Origin: Pagrus major
Taxonomy: Eukaryota > Chordata > Actinopteri > Spariformes > Sparidae
Direction of reading: 5' to 3'
Length of the DNA stretch: 64,000 nucleotides
NCBI RefSeq assembly: GCF_040436345.1
Contig: NC_133232.1
Coordinates: forward strand, 28,335,315-28,399,314
Part shown: positions 22,847 through 34,247 of the stretch, one piece after another
Position numbering within the stretch: position 1 is the first letter of the stretch
Layout of the letters: every line of letters begins with the position of its first letter
The notes under the pieces: model-generated
What the model saw: the letters and a program-made list of their open reading frames with translations, nothing else
Told to the model about the DNA's origin: nothing
The model's database searches: none
Translations under genes and position numbers: made by a program

Positions 22847-22949
22847 GCACATTGTGATGTTTCAAGGTAAACTTGAATAACTTCATTCCTCGCAGATTAC
22901 ATTAGATTACGTGGCTCTTTGGAATTGTCTCGACATTCGACTTCATCAG
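22847..22949 (+). promoter_or_regulatory. Type II 5' exon, orphan before the satellite
   Basis: Contains AGGCGTGCACATTG and ends GACTTCATCAG/GTAAGAGG, so the donor is intact, but no PLAAT coding exon follows before the satellite block. It could be a dead first exon or splice across to a distant acceptor; the sequence does not decide. Confidence 0.4.
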
Positions 22950-23936
22950 GTAAGAGGACAGACTGACAAAACATCTGCATAAAATGTGATTATTTTTTTG
23001 TTAGAAGACCCATCAGTATTTGTGTTTTTGCTAAAATGTTAAAACGTGTTTATTTTGTACTGTACAGCCAAAACTAAAATTAAAGCAAAACCTTTTATGA
23101 AAAACTCAAACTAAACTAACCCATTTTAGAGGTGTTCAGGTTAGTTTTTGGTGCTTTTAAACAAGGTAGGTCATGTTATGGGCTACCTGTTTCTATTATT
23201 TGGCCTCAGGGTAAATATAAAAGCAAAACTAAATCGAAGCCCTTGAAAAAACGTATCTAACCTGTAACTTAATAAAACATGATAGCCTCAACAAAAACTC
23301 AAACTAAACTGAAACAAAACTAATTAAAATGAAATAAAGATGTCATTACACTGTCAAACACTCATAAAAACATTAGAAAAATACATACGTCAGTTTGGTG
23401 CCTACCTGTTTACTAAACATATAAGAAGTACTTAAGGTTTAAAATAATCAGAGAATGTTACATACGTTGTTTTTGGTACCTGTCTGTTTCCCAAATATAT
23501 TTGTATGTGTGTGAATGGGTAAATGAGAGGCATTAACTTACAGCACTTTGTAGAAGGAGCTTTATAAAGTTCACTCCATTGACATGTATTAGTTCACGGG
23601 GCAGATCTGCCACATCCAATATGGCGTCGACGTCGACGTACGATTCAGCACTCAGTGAGGTTTCTATGTATATATGTCTATGCTGTGCCCTACAGATGTT
23701 TGAAAATACAGTTACAATTGCTACAAGGGTTATATTATTTTAAATGTTGACTTTTCTCTTTTTGCTCTTGGGACAACATATCATATGAATATTGTAACAA
23801 CATAAATATTATTTTAACATAATTTAAAATGAAGAGAACTGATAAAGTACTAAACAATTACTACTTATTAAGGAGGAATAATTCATATTCCATTCTTTCA
23901 TCTGTTAGTGAAGTATAGTACAATGACACCATTATC

Positions 23937-26900
23937 GGCGCTTTTAGACTGCATGGTACCGGCTCGACTCGCCTCAGCTTGCCTCACTTTTAGTACCGGT
24001 GTAGTGCCGAGAAGAGGCTGCTTGCAGAAAAACGACTGCCCCCGACGGGAACGCGCATCAGTTCAGAGGAAGTGGGCGTAGGTCTACTACGGGTCAGCTG
24101 GCAGAGCAGCACCGAGAGAAATGTTTTTTTTACTGTGCAGTCCTGTAGCCCAAGTGAAGAGGCTACGGAACAAGAACGGCGCAGATAAAAAAAAAGTAAC
24201 CTGATGTTTCCATAATGTAGGCTAGTTGTCAACAATTGATGAGGGTAGATGCTTTACTTTGCCACTTTTATTGTTGTTGTTGTTGTTATCGTTGTTGCAA
24301 TGTGATTTTACACCGCTTTGATCTATAAATAAAGTCATAATTCAATATCCCTGTTTCAGTGATTTTATAACGAGGATTAGGAAATCAATGCAGAAAAGAA
24401 TGCAGGAGTGTTTCCACGTCACATTAGATAGCAATCATATAACACATACTGAGAAATTAGTAAGTGCTATGAGAGGTGGGTAATAACGATTTACATTTAC
24501 TTCATTACATTTACTTCAGTAACTTTTTGGATAACTTGTACTTTTAAGAGCATAATTATGAATACAATAATGCAGTATATATAGAACTGTAGGCTAACTG
24601 TAACGGATTGCCTTTACATTCTGCATAACATTCTCTGTGTTTGCCAGGTGCATGTACAGTGAATTTGGTCAATATCACTGTGTCACTGTGCAGTCACTTT
24701 TCGGCAGGCCCTGCCGAAAAGTGACTGCACCCTGTAACTCTGGATTGGGAGGGGTTACATTCTCTGTCTTTTCAGCATTAATAGTAGAGGAAACCAGGTG
24801 CATGTACAGTGAATTTGGTCAATATCACTCCTTGCAATAAGGACTTACAGGGCCCTGCCGAAAAGTGACTGCACCCTGTAACTCTGGATTGGGAGGGGTT
24901 ACATTCTCTGTCTTTTCAGCATTAATAGTAGAGGAAACCAGGTGCATGTACAGTGAATTTGGTCAATATCACTCCTTGCAATAAGGACTTACAGGGTGCA
25001 GTCACTTTTCGGCAGGCCCTGCCGAAAAGTGACTGCACCCTGTAACTCTGGATTGGGAGGGGTTATATTCTCTGTCTTTTCAGCATTAATAGTAGAGGAA
25101 ACCAGGTGCATGTACAGTGAATTTGGTCAATATCACTCCTTGCAATAAGGACTTACAGGGCCCTGCCGAAAAGTGACTGCACCCTGTAACTCTGGATTGG
25201 GAGGGGTTACATTCTCTGTCTTTTCAGCATTAATAGTAGAGGAAACCAGGTGCATGTACAGTGAATTTGGTCAATATCACTCCTTGCAATCCAGAGTTAT
25301 AGGGTGCAGTCACTTTTCGGCAGGCCCTGCCGAAAAGTGACTGCACCCTGTAACTCTGGATTGGGAGGGGTTACATTCTCTGTCTTTTCAGCATTAATAG
25401 TAGAGGAAACCAGGTGCATGTACAGTGAATTTGGTCAATATCACTCCTTGCAATAAGGACTTACAGGGTGCAGTCACTTTTCGGCAGGCCCTGCCGAAAA
25501 GTGACTGCATCCTCTAACTCTGGATTGGGAGGGGTTACATTCTCTGTCTTTTCAGCATTAATAGTAGAGGAAACCAGGTGCATGTACAGAGAATTTGGTC
25601 AATATCACTCCTTGCAATAAGGACTTACAGGGTGCAGTCACTTTTCGGCAGGCCCTGCCGAAAAGTGACTGCACCATATAACTCTGGATTGGGAGGGGTT
25701 ACATTCTCTGTCTTTTCAGCATTAATAGTAGAGGAAACCAGGTGCATGTACAGTGAATTTGGTCAATATCACTCCTTGCAATAAGGACTTACAGGGTGCA
25801 GTCACTTTTCGGCAGGCCCTGCCGAAAAGTGACTGCACCCTGTAACTCTGGATTGGGAGGGGTTATATTCTCTGTCTTTTCAGCATTAATAGTAGAGGAA
25901 ACCAGGTGCATGTACAGTGAATTTGGTCAATATCACTCCTTGCAATAAGGACTTACAGGGTGCAGTCACTTTTCGGCAGGCCCTGCCGAAAAGTGACTGC
26001 ATCCTCTAACTCTGGATTGGGAGGGGTTACATTCTCTGTCTTTTCAGCATTAATAGTAGAGGAAACCAGGTGCATGTACAGAGAATTTGGTCAATATCAC
26101 TCCTTGCAATAAGGACTTACAGGGTGCAGTCACTTTTCGGCAGGCCCTGCCGAAAAGTGACTGCACCATATAACTCTGGATTGGGAGGGGTTACATTCTC
26201 TGTCTTTTCAGCATTAATAGTAGAGGAAACCAGGTGCATGTACAGTGAATTTGGTCAATATCACTCCTTGCAATAAGGACTTACAGGGTGCAGTCACTTT
26301 TCGGCAGGCCCTGCCGAAAAGTGACTGCACCCTGTAACTCTGGATTGGGAGGGGTTATATTCTCTGTCTTTTCAGCATTAATAGTAGAGGAAACCAGGTG
26401 CATGTACAGTGAATTTGGTCAATATCGCTCCTTGCAATCCAGAGTTACAGGGTGCAGTCACTTTTCGGCAGGCCCTGCCGAAAAGTGACTGCACCCTGTA
26501 ACTCTGGATTGGGAGGGGTTACATTCTCTGTCTTTTCAGCATTAATAGTAGAGGAAACCAGGTGCATGTACAGTGAATTTGGTCAATATCACTCCTTGCA
26601 ATAAGGACTTACAGGGTGCAGTCACTTTTCGGCAGGCCCTGCCGAAAAGTGACTGCATCCTGTAACTCTGGATTGGGAGGGGTTACATTCTCTGTCTTTT
26701 CAGCATTAATAGTAGAGGAAACCAGGTGCATGTACAGTGAATTTGGTCAATATCACTCCTTGCAATAAGGACTTACAGGGTGCAGTCACTTTTCGGCAGG
26801 CCCTGCCGAAAAGTGACTGCACCCTGTAACTCTGGATTGGGAGGGGTTACATTCTCTGTCTTTTCAGCATTAATAGTAGAGGAAACCAGGTGCATGTACA

Positions 26901-27410
26901 GTGAATTTGGTCAATATCACTCCTTGCAATCCAGAGTTACAGGGTGCAGTCACTTTTCGGCAGGCCCTGCCGAAAAGTGACTGCACCATATAACTCTGGA
27001 TTGGGAGGGGTTACATTCTCTGTCTTTTCAGCATTAATAGTAGAGGAAACCAGGTGCATGTACAGTGAATTTGGTCAATATCACTCCTTGCAATAAGGAC
27101 TTACAGGGTGCAGTCACTTTTCGGCAGGCCCTGCCGAAAAGTGACTGCACCCTATAACTCTGGATTGCTATGTACAGTAAAAATGCATGTAAAATTGGTA
27201 AGGATATTTTACTGTGTAAGATTTTTTAAATTACATTCAAGTGTTTGAACATGGTGTGACTAGTGAAATGTATACCCCAAAACCGGGGATCGTGTGCAAG
27301 GATGTTGGACAAATACTTGGCCCCTCTATGAATATTGTGGCCCCTTGATGGCCCCTTACTCAGAAAAATCCTAGATCCGCCACTGCTGTACCATGTGGTG
27401 GGAAAGTGCC
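23937..27410. mobile_element. Possible DNA transposon carrying the satellite
   Basis: The left end reads GGCGCTTTTAGACTGCATGG plus TACC, and a near-inverted counterpart GTACCATGTGGTGGGAAAGTGCC (shown as two parts: GTACCATGTGG, then TGGGAAAGTGCC) closes at 27410. About 15 of 23 end bases pair. No clear target duplication is visible (ATTATC versus ATATGT), and no transposase is seen. The 164-bp array lies inside. The alternative is two unrelated degenerate ends. Confidence 0.35.
24640..27170 (+). repeat. 164-bp tandem satellite, about 16 units, each with a perfect hairpin
   Basis: The marker AACTCTGGATTGGGAGGGG starts at 24736, 24880, 25044, 25188, 25352, 25516 and then every 164 bases to 27156. 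Two spacings are 144 because those units lack most of the left hairpin arm. Each full unit holds GTGCAGTCACTTTTCGGCAG and its complement around a 1-base centre (arms of 21 bp, extending to about 28). In units near 25290, 26436 and 26928 the left arm is replaced by AATCCAGAGTTACAGG, which lengthens the arms to nearly 40 bp. Marker variants repeat every three units (492 bp), showing a higher-order repeat. Short open frames through it are artefacts, since 164 is not a multiple of three. Confidence 0.97.
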
Positions 27411-28029
27411 ATATGTCTAAAGCCTAGTTAATACATTAGAGTCTATAGTGAGAAATATGGCTCATGCTAACTGTTCCTACAAAAAACTACAAACAAAGTA
27501 TATATGTATACTATATTTAGAAGATGTTCAGCGCTTTATATTGCTGTCATACAGCCTTTTCAGACGGGAAACTGAAACTGATATCTATCTATGGTCTCTC
27601 CAAAGTCACCAGAATAAACCAGATAGAAAGGCTTCAGTTTCCTGACGGAAAGGCCATATGACGACGATGTAAAGTGATGTGCAGTGTCTGAGGTCTATAA
27701 AAATGTATCGAGGTTACGTCGCTCTCTGTCTCTCTTCTCCAGCGCTGACATGGAATTAAAACGAGGTGTGGAGAGAGATCTGTTTGCAAGACTATGGATG
27801 TGTACAGAGCTCCTATATCATTAGTTATTAGGCTACTTTGGTCTAAATTTGTGAAAGGCTGATTGAACGCTGCAGGGAGAAGGACTCAAGTTCCACTAAT
27901 TTTTTGTCTTGTTCTGCCAACAGATACATTTGCGTGACACTGATGCCACGTGTAGTGCTTGAATCGTTAGTCAAGTTGCACAATTTGACAGCATAATTTT
28001 GCATTATGTATGTTTGCCCTTTTACCTAG
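27411..28029. other. No recognised gene between satellite and SAMD3-like exons
   Basis: A TATA-like TCTATAAAAATG near 27697 precedes a pyrimidine stretch and an ATG at 27750, but the frame closes after about two dozen codons and no family is recognised. It might hold the 5' part of the following exon set; nothing supports that strongly. Confidence 0.35.
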
Positions 28030-29044
28030 GGCCTTGAGGTGAATCTCAAACAAGAGTGTCTGCTGAAGTGCCTCATTGCGTACCTCGGGGAAGATGTGGG
28101 AAAGCTTGTCAAGGAGTATCTGGTAAGTAGTTTGCATTAGGGCTGCACAATATATCGAAAATTTATCGAAAATTTACAGTCATCGCGATATCAACATTCG
28201 CAGATGTAACACAGAGACTGCGATAATTTTGGCCTCTTCCATGTGCCATGTATTCACGCTCTGCATGTCAATATATTTGGCCAATCAGATGAATCAATCA
28301 ATCAGCCGCTCACTCTCTCCCTTTCGCTCTACCACTCACACTGCCCTATTCCCAAAAGAGGCTATGCTACTCTTATAACAAAGTGCTGAAAACAGCGCTG
28401 ACTGAATAAACAACTGATGCACTAATATTTCATGTGGAAAAAGTGGGGTGGTCCAAACACTTGGTATGATTAAAATATATGGACAAGCTGCCATTAACTT
28501 TATGCAAGACTTTGCATCACTGGAACCCCATATAAAGTTTTTTAATTAAGATTTGATTGGGAGAATTGTTATTGGCACATCACATGTTTCATCAGAATAA
28601 CTTTCTAATAAATGTCTTGTCTTTTACCAGGTTGTTCAGATGGAGGAAGCTGAAACAGAGCTTGAGAGGTGTACAATGGCAGTGTTCATCATCAGGGAGG
28701 ACGAGGATCCTCTCAAACCACCACGAGACATTGGGATTGTCATTGAAGGTGTGAAAGTCCTCAATGAGTTTCCATCAGTCGCACATGCATTTGCCATGTT
28801 ATTTGGCATCATCTATACTCTAAACTTGAGCTATCCAAGTGACCTCAAATACACCTTTGAAGTGCTGCAGAAAATATTCATGGAGATCGAATCAAAGAAA
28901 ATGACACGCAGAGTGTACAGTCTGAGTGTCAAGCTCCAAATGTTGGATTACTCAAAGAAAAACATTTGGATACAGCATGTTTTTGTTCTGTTTCATAGCT
29001 TGTATTTAAATACATCAGAGGATAATAGAAAGGGTAATTGTTGA
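28030..29044 (+). CDS. C-terminal exons of a fish-expanded SAMD3-like protein (5' part missing)
   Basis: Two in-frame exons with good splice sites: 28030-28122 (ECLLKCLIAYLGEDVGKLVK) and 28631 to the stop at 29042-29044. The second carries the block MAVFIIREDEDPLKPPRDIG, then VIEGVKVLNEF and FGIIYTLNLSYPSDLKYTFE, which I recall as the conserved C-terminal region of a large family often labelled SAMD3-like in fish; its function is unknown to me. No SAM domain or start exon is found upstream in the window, and the last 30 or so residues look unlike the family end. Either a 5'-truncated duplicate or a gene whose first exons were not recognised. Family call moderate, completeness low. Confidence 0.5.
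28139..28300. mobile_element. GGGCTGCACAATATATCG-type repeat fragment
   Basis: Begins TTAGGGCTGCACAATATATC and continues with TCATCGCGATATCAAC, the opening of a common fish non-autonomous DNA element. The right end is not found. It lies in the intron between the two SAMD3-like exons. Confidence 0.45.
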
Positions 29045-29161
29045 ATGTAAATAAGAGAGAAACAGACTTGAATTTATTACTGGCCACAATTTCAGATTTT
29101 CTCTTGTTAATAGAATTCTCTCTGTGGTATAATATTGTGGCGCTGATAACATCGAAGAGGT

Positions 29162-31686
29162 GAATAATGCCAAATTCACAATGACCAGCAATTAGGAAGT
29201 ACTAGTTATGTTAATGTTTTTTTCTTAAACAGACTTGTGCACTTGTGCAGGTTTTATTTATTATTTAGTTTTTTCCCCCCCATAGTGTTGATGTAGAATT
29301 TATTTATTTTTGGTGGATTTTTTTGTTGGTATAACTAAAAAGGTGATGCATGCTTATAAAGACATCACAATAATCAGTAAGGTCTTTTGAAGAGCATATT
29401 CCATGTCTTTTTTTAAAAATAGTAAGTAAACTAAATTAAACTGACTAACAAGATGTTTTTAGTTTTTACATTAAAGCAAATTAGCTTTTGTTTATGGGAA
29501 AATGTAAGTTGTAATAAAGCAAAAAATGTTATTATATTGACCTACATTAAGTAACATTTTGGTTTGTGTCAAAAGAAAATATATTGATTAATATATAATT
29601 AAAATACTTAGTTTAGTTGTACCAAATCAAATATTTAACTAGATATATAAAATATACTTGGATGTAATAGTAAATATTAGGTTTCCCAAAATGAAAAAAA
29701 TAAGTTGCAACAAGTTAAAAAGAAAAGGTTCATGGTCTTTATAATAACTTATCTTTTTACTTTGTGAGAATGTAAATTTTTGCCTTGGTCAAAAGAAGTA
29801 TTTTGATTTATATTAAATAAAAATGTTTATGATTTATATTCATCATATTTATGATTTGAGAAAAACTAATAAAATTAGCTGTAACAAATTAGAGTAATTT
29901 TATAAAGTTGATCCAAAGTTTGATTTTTTTCAGTGGATTCAACTTTAAAGCCTTATATTATCTGTGCTTATCTGTGTAACACAGATTATGTCAGAGTTCT
30001 CAAATGTTTCCAAACAGTCTGTTACAAAGTCAAACATGTTTCCTGTATGTTCTAGTCCAAGTCTGATCAGAAACCAGAGCCTGGGGACTTGATTGAGATC
30101 TTCCGAGGTGGCTATCAGCACTGGGCTGTGTATGTTGGTAATGGCTGCGTTGTTCACGTGACATCGCCACCAGGCGGTGAGTCTCCTGTCTGGACTGCTG
30201 CTCTCTGATACTGACCTGTCCTAGTCTGGAATAATATCAGCCTACTGTCACTGTAACATTTACAGACCAGATTATCAAATTAGATTATTTGTTTGAACTG
30301 ATTCATGATTAATAAACCATGAAAACAAACATGTTGCAACATTTAGTTCATAAAACTGCACAAATTCTGTCTGTTTCTCTCTTTTTATTCGTAGTTGAAT
30401 TCCCATCCAAAGTTTCCAACAGCTCGATGTCTGTCATGGTGGTGAAAGAGAAGCTGCAGGAGGTGGTGGGAAATGACACATGGAGAATCAACAACAGCCT
30501 GGACAAGGAGTACGAGCCCCGCTCAGCTTGCATCATTGTGGAGGAGGCAGACAGGCTGGCGGACAAGAGGATGAAGTACTCCGTCATCAGCAAGAATTGT
30601 GAGCACTTTGCAAAAGAGCTGCGCTACGGAAAAGCTGAGTCCTGCCAGGTCAGTTGACCCATTTTTATTATTTTTTTTTTTTTTTACAAACAAGACTCTT
30701 TTTGAAGCTGTGGTGAAAAACAGAGAAGGGTTAGCAATGTTAGACAGGATGTAGCCAGTTGTTTTTGAAAGTGTGGTTTGGTTTGGTTTTTAAAACTCTA
30801 TATTTCCCAGAGTTGTGAATGATTTTAAAGGACTTAGAGTCAAGAAAACTCTGCTCATCATCTAACTTAAAGATTTTTTTGCCCTCCACAGGTGGTCCAG
30901 GCAGCGATTGCCATAGCGTTTTCTCTTTGGCCTACAATACTCCCTATAGTGCTTGCTATAGGGCTTCCTATAGTGGCTGTATCAGCACTCATCAGATATG
31001 CAAAATGATAGACAGACTGACAGACATTTTCCTCCACCTCTCCTCCCATCTGAAACTTTCCACTTTTTAATTAAAATGGCAAGATGAAACATCTTATATT
31101 TTTAGATAATTTGTTTTTAGGGATTTTTAGTTGTTTTTTTCTGTAATTGATGGATAAGAGATTCAAAGGGGTGAAAAGCTCCTTGAATCAAATCTGAATG
31201 TCTCTGAAGTCCAAAATGTTTATTGTTGCTGATACATGATAAGACAAGAATGTCTTAGACTATCAAAATAAGCTTATTATATATCACAAACAGCCTTGTA
31301 ATGTCCCATACACTACACTACACTTCCTCTTTATCGTAAGAGCACCTCCATGACCTCAGGGTCATGATGACTAAACCAATTCATCACTTCTGTGCTTGTC
31401 TTATGACATGTCCCCGCTGATTGTTTTACAATTTAGCTGGAGTTTATAAAGTACTGTCTTCCTCTGACATTAAATTGTTTGTCATTGTTTTGAATAAAGA
31501 ATAATTTGGATGATTCTGGATGGTAGTCTTTCTTTCTGCAACATTTCACGAGGCGGCCATTTTCGTCTGACGTCATGCTCAGTGTGGGAAGTCCAAATAA
31601 TGTTATCAAAAGGATGAAGTCGTATGCAGGGAATCTGACAAATAGTTATCATTTCACAGCTACCTAATTAATCAGCTACTGATAAG
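29162..31686 (+). repeat. Segmental duplication A, copy 1 (pairs with 46934-49653)
   Basis: From GAATAATGCCAAATTCACAA to GCTACTGATAAG the sequence is nearly identical to 46934-49653 over about 2.5 kb, including PLAAT copy C5 and its flanks. Differences are mostly single bases plus a local expansion in copy 2. It is the most recent large duplication visible here. Confidence 0.9.
30056..31008 (+). CDS. PLAAT-family copy C5, first coding exon absent
   Basis: Exons 30056-30176, 30395-30648 and 30892-31008 are in frame with GT-AG sites. Motifs: [18 protein letters not shown] (Asp to Asn after VG) and [19 protein letters not shown] with the Cys. Exon 3 lacks 15 bases found in C8 (five residues around PTEKA), in frame. 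The tail exon encodes VVQAAIAIAFSLWPTILPIV and further hydrophobic residues to ALIRYAK, a third type of membrane tail. Intron 1 sequence before 30056 is truncated near 29935, and neither a 5' UTR exon nor an MGQ-type exon lies between it and the SAMD3-like exons. It needs an upstream donor from elsewhere or is not translated from its own start. Polyadenylation signal at 31493. Confidence 0.7.
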
Positions 31687-31929
31687 TAGCATGATTTCTT
31701 CTATTACAGCAAATATGTTTAATTATGCAACTTTTATAGCATGTATCCAATGTGTTATTGTATATAGACTATAATGTAATTAGTTTGAAAACAGTTTAAA
31801 AGTCTTGCATTATCTTTGTATAACCCAGTTTATGTCAGAGAGTCTGCCTAGCTCAGATGTACTGCACTTATTGCCAAATGCAATCTATTGCAAAGTCAAA
31901 CCTAATTTTTCTGTATGTCCTAATCAAAG

Positions 31930-32878
31930 TCTGATGAGAAACTGGAGCCCGGGGACTTGATTGAGATCTTCAGGGGCCACTATGAGCACCGGGCTGTGTA
32001 CATTGGTGATGGCTTAGTTGTTGACTTAATGTGTATAAAAATACAATTAAGATATGAGACAAAACTCTTCTAATATTGTACTGGAAAAGAGATGTGTGAC
32101 ATATTTTAAAGTTCTAAATTAATGCACCAAAGCCTGAATGAAACTGGCATCAGGTGACTGCAACATCAAAATAAATATGTGAATACTTTAGTGTAGGCCG
32201 TCAGTGCATCATCCTCTGAGAACAAGCTTCAACAAGAAGACTACACTCAGGGCTGTGGTAAATCAAAAAATGTATCCGCTGGCTGAACTGTCCATAATAA
32301 GTGATGGATAATTCATAAAAAGGTGAGCTGATTTGAAAAAGCTGGTTAAACTGACTTCATGTGCGTTTACTCCCCACCTGAGCCCTGCTACACTGTCCCT
32401 CTGAACTGACCGTATCAAGCAGTCCCCCTACATCACATTCATTGTTCAACTCAGTACTTGCTGCTGCAGCCGGTCATGAAGAAGGCATAGTAGAAGTTGT
32501 CATGTCAGTTACAATGATTCAAAGTGACCTATTGTCATGATGAGGATCGATACATAAATGAAAACTCTTCAAACCTTTTTGACATTATAATCTACATTTT
32601 ACATCATAATAGAAAAGGGTGGTACAAAAAAATAGCTAAGATTTGTTTTAATTATGAGTGATATGTGTGGATACATTTTAATGGGGCTTTGAATGTCAAG
32701 ACTGCTCATCATAGCCCTGCCCACAAACTTAAAGATGTTAAATTTTCCTCTGCAGGTGCGTCAGGCAGGAAAAACTGTCATGGCCGCAGGTGTGGCGGAA
32801 GCGACAGGTCTGGGTATTTTGTATCTGGCAGGAGCTCTGGAGAGAGAGGGCAAAAAAGAAAACAAGAACACGCAGTGA
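31930..32878 (+). pseudogene. PLAAT pseudogene C6 (exon 3 and catalytic Cys deleted)
   Basis: Exon 2 remnant from 31930 ([20 protein letters not shown]) continues [12 protein letters not shown]: Trp after the first His is Arg and the second active-site His is Asp. Right after GTTGAC the sequence switches to intron 3 text of the C7 type, so the end of exon 2 and all of exon 3 are gone. The tail exon survives at 32756-32878 (MAAGVAEATGLGILYLAGAL, ending KENKNTQ), like C1. Polyadenylation signal at 33102. No first coding exon. Cannot encode an active enzyme. Confidence 0.88.
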
Positions 32879-33822
32879 TTGAAGTTTTTGAAGATGCATT
32901 TAGATATTTTGGGGATTATGATGATGTGAGTTAAACAAAGTTGAGGTGGTCTTTTCTATTGATAAACACAAAAATGGCTTGCTGGAAGATTATTATAAAT
33001 AAATACATTAAATGAACCACTTGAATCAAATCTAAACGTCTCTAACCGGAGTTTATAATGTTTTGTCTTCCTCTGACATTTAAATGTTTGTAATTGTTTT
33101 GAATAAAGAATAATTTGTGTGATACTAAATGAGACTTTTCTGTCTGCAACACAGTGTCCCCTCACACCACGTGATCCCTCAGTTTCAGTTTTTCATTTCT
33201 TTATTTATGGTTTTAACTGTTCACATATTTTCCTTGATCACTTTTGTTTTTTTTTAATTTCAAGGCACTTTTAATTAGAATGAGCATACTGTATTATATT
33301 AATGTTACTGTGTAGAGACAAGCCACCTTCTTTTATCCCTGAAGACATTGAACTCTTGTCTTTATCTTGTCCAACTCTATTGGTTTTATGTGCAACAATA
33401 ATAATTAAGTAACCTATTATTGTCGCCTTATGCCGCAGCTCAAATTGTCAGTAGCTGGAATTGGCTAGAAACATTAAAAATGGCCTAATAACTGGAAATA
33501 ACATGCAAATGCTTCCCAAGGATTATGAGCCCAAACAGCCACATGGTGGAGCTGTAAATCAAGCACAATAATGCAATGTTGGAATCTGGATATGTCTTAA
33601 AGAGGACAGACACAAGATACTAATATGTACCAGTCATAACTTTTTTTCAGTTTAAAGTGTGTTTTTTAAGTTATTACTTCAATGAGGGCAGAAGCAACAG
33701 AAGCTCCTCTCTGTATGATGTAATACGTTCTAGCTAAAATATATTTTTCATCTATTTATTTAAGCTACATTTGTGTTATTAGTCTGTGTTAGATGTAGCA
33801 GTGGACATTGTGGCCTTTTGGT

Positions 33823-33944
33823 GATGCTTTTATTCTGAAGGTCTCCTGCTCTAGATGAATAAACAATCAGCTCATTGCCACATAATTGAAGTTTGGTGTT
33901 GGGCTTCTTGGAGGTGTCTCAGATATCGGACATTAGTGTTAAAG
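33823..33944 (+). promoter_or_regulatory. Type I promoter / 5' exon upstream of C7
   Basis: GATGCTTTTATTCTGAAGG block and an exon ending TTAGTGTTAAAG/GTAAGAAA. The next intact PLAAT first coding exon is at 37690, so this exon would splice over the LINE and the relic at 36009, or be dead. Confidence 0.5.
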
Positions 33945-34247
33945 GTAAGAAAATAAATTGTCAAAACATCAACACAAAGTGTAGTGTAACAGAGGGCTGG
34001 TATGATTTTTAGTTAGAAGAACCTGCTGCATTTGTATTATTTTGTTTATTTGCTAAAATCTTAAAACGGGGTCTATCGGGGTCGACTTCAATCTTGAAAT
34101 GTCAAGTTTATTCTGGACTTTTCGACTTTATTCACTTCCTTTCTCACCCCCGGTCCTAACACCCTCATTCTGGTGCTGTGGATTTAGGGTGTGTCCGTTG
34201 TTTTGTTCAAGACGTGTCAGCGTAAATCAAACCGAAACTAAGATGAG

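Noticed and set aside
24637-26980. Repeated 66-68 codon frames containing SLFGRPCRKVTAP
   Set aside because: They are produced by the 164-bp satellite unit, change frame between units and have no family match I recognise.
24640-27170. CRISPR-like array because of regularly spaced palindromes
   Set aside because: Units are contiguous 164-bp repeats without unique spacers, in a vertebrate genome; it is a satellite.
27697-27825. TATA-like box and ATG as a gene start
   Set aside because: The frame closes after about 24 codons with no recognisable product.
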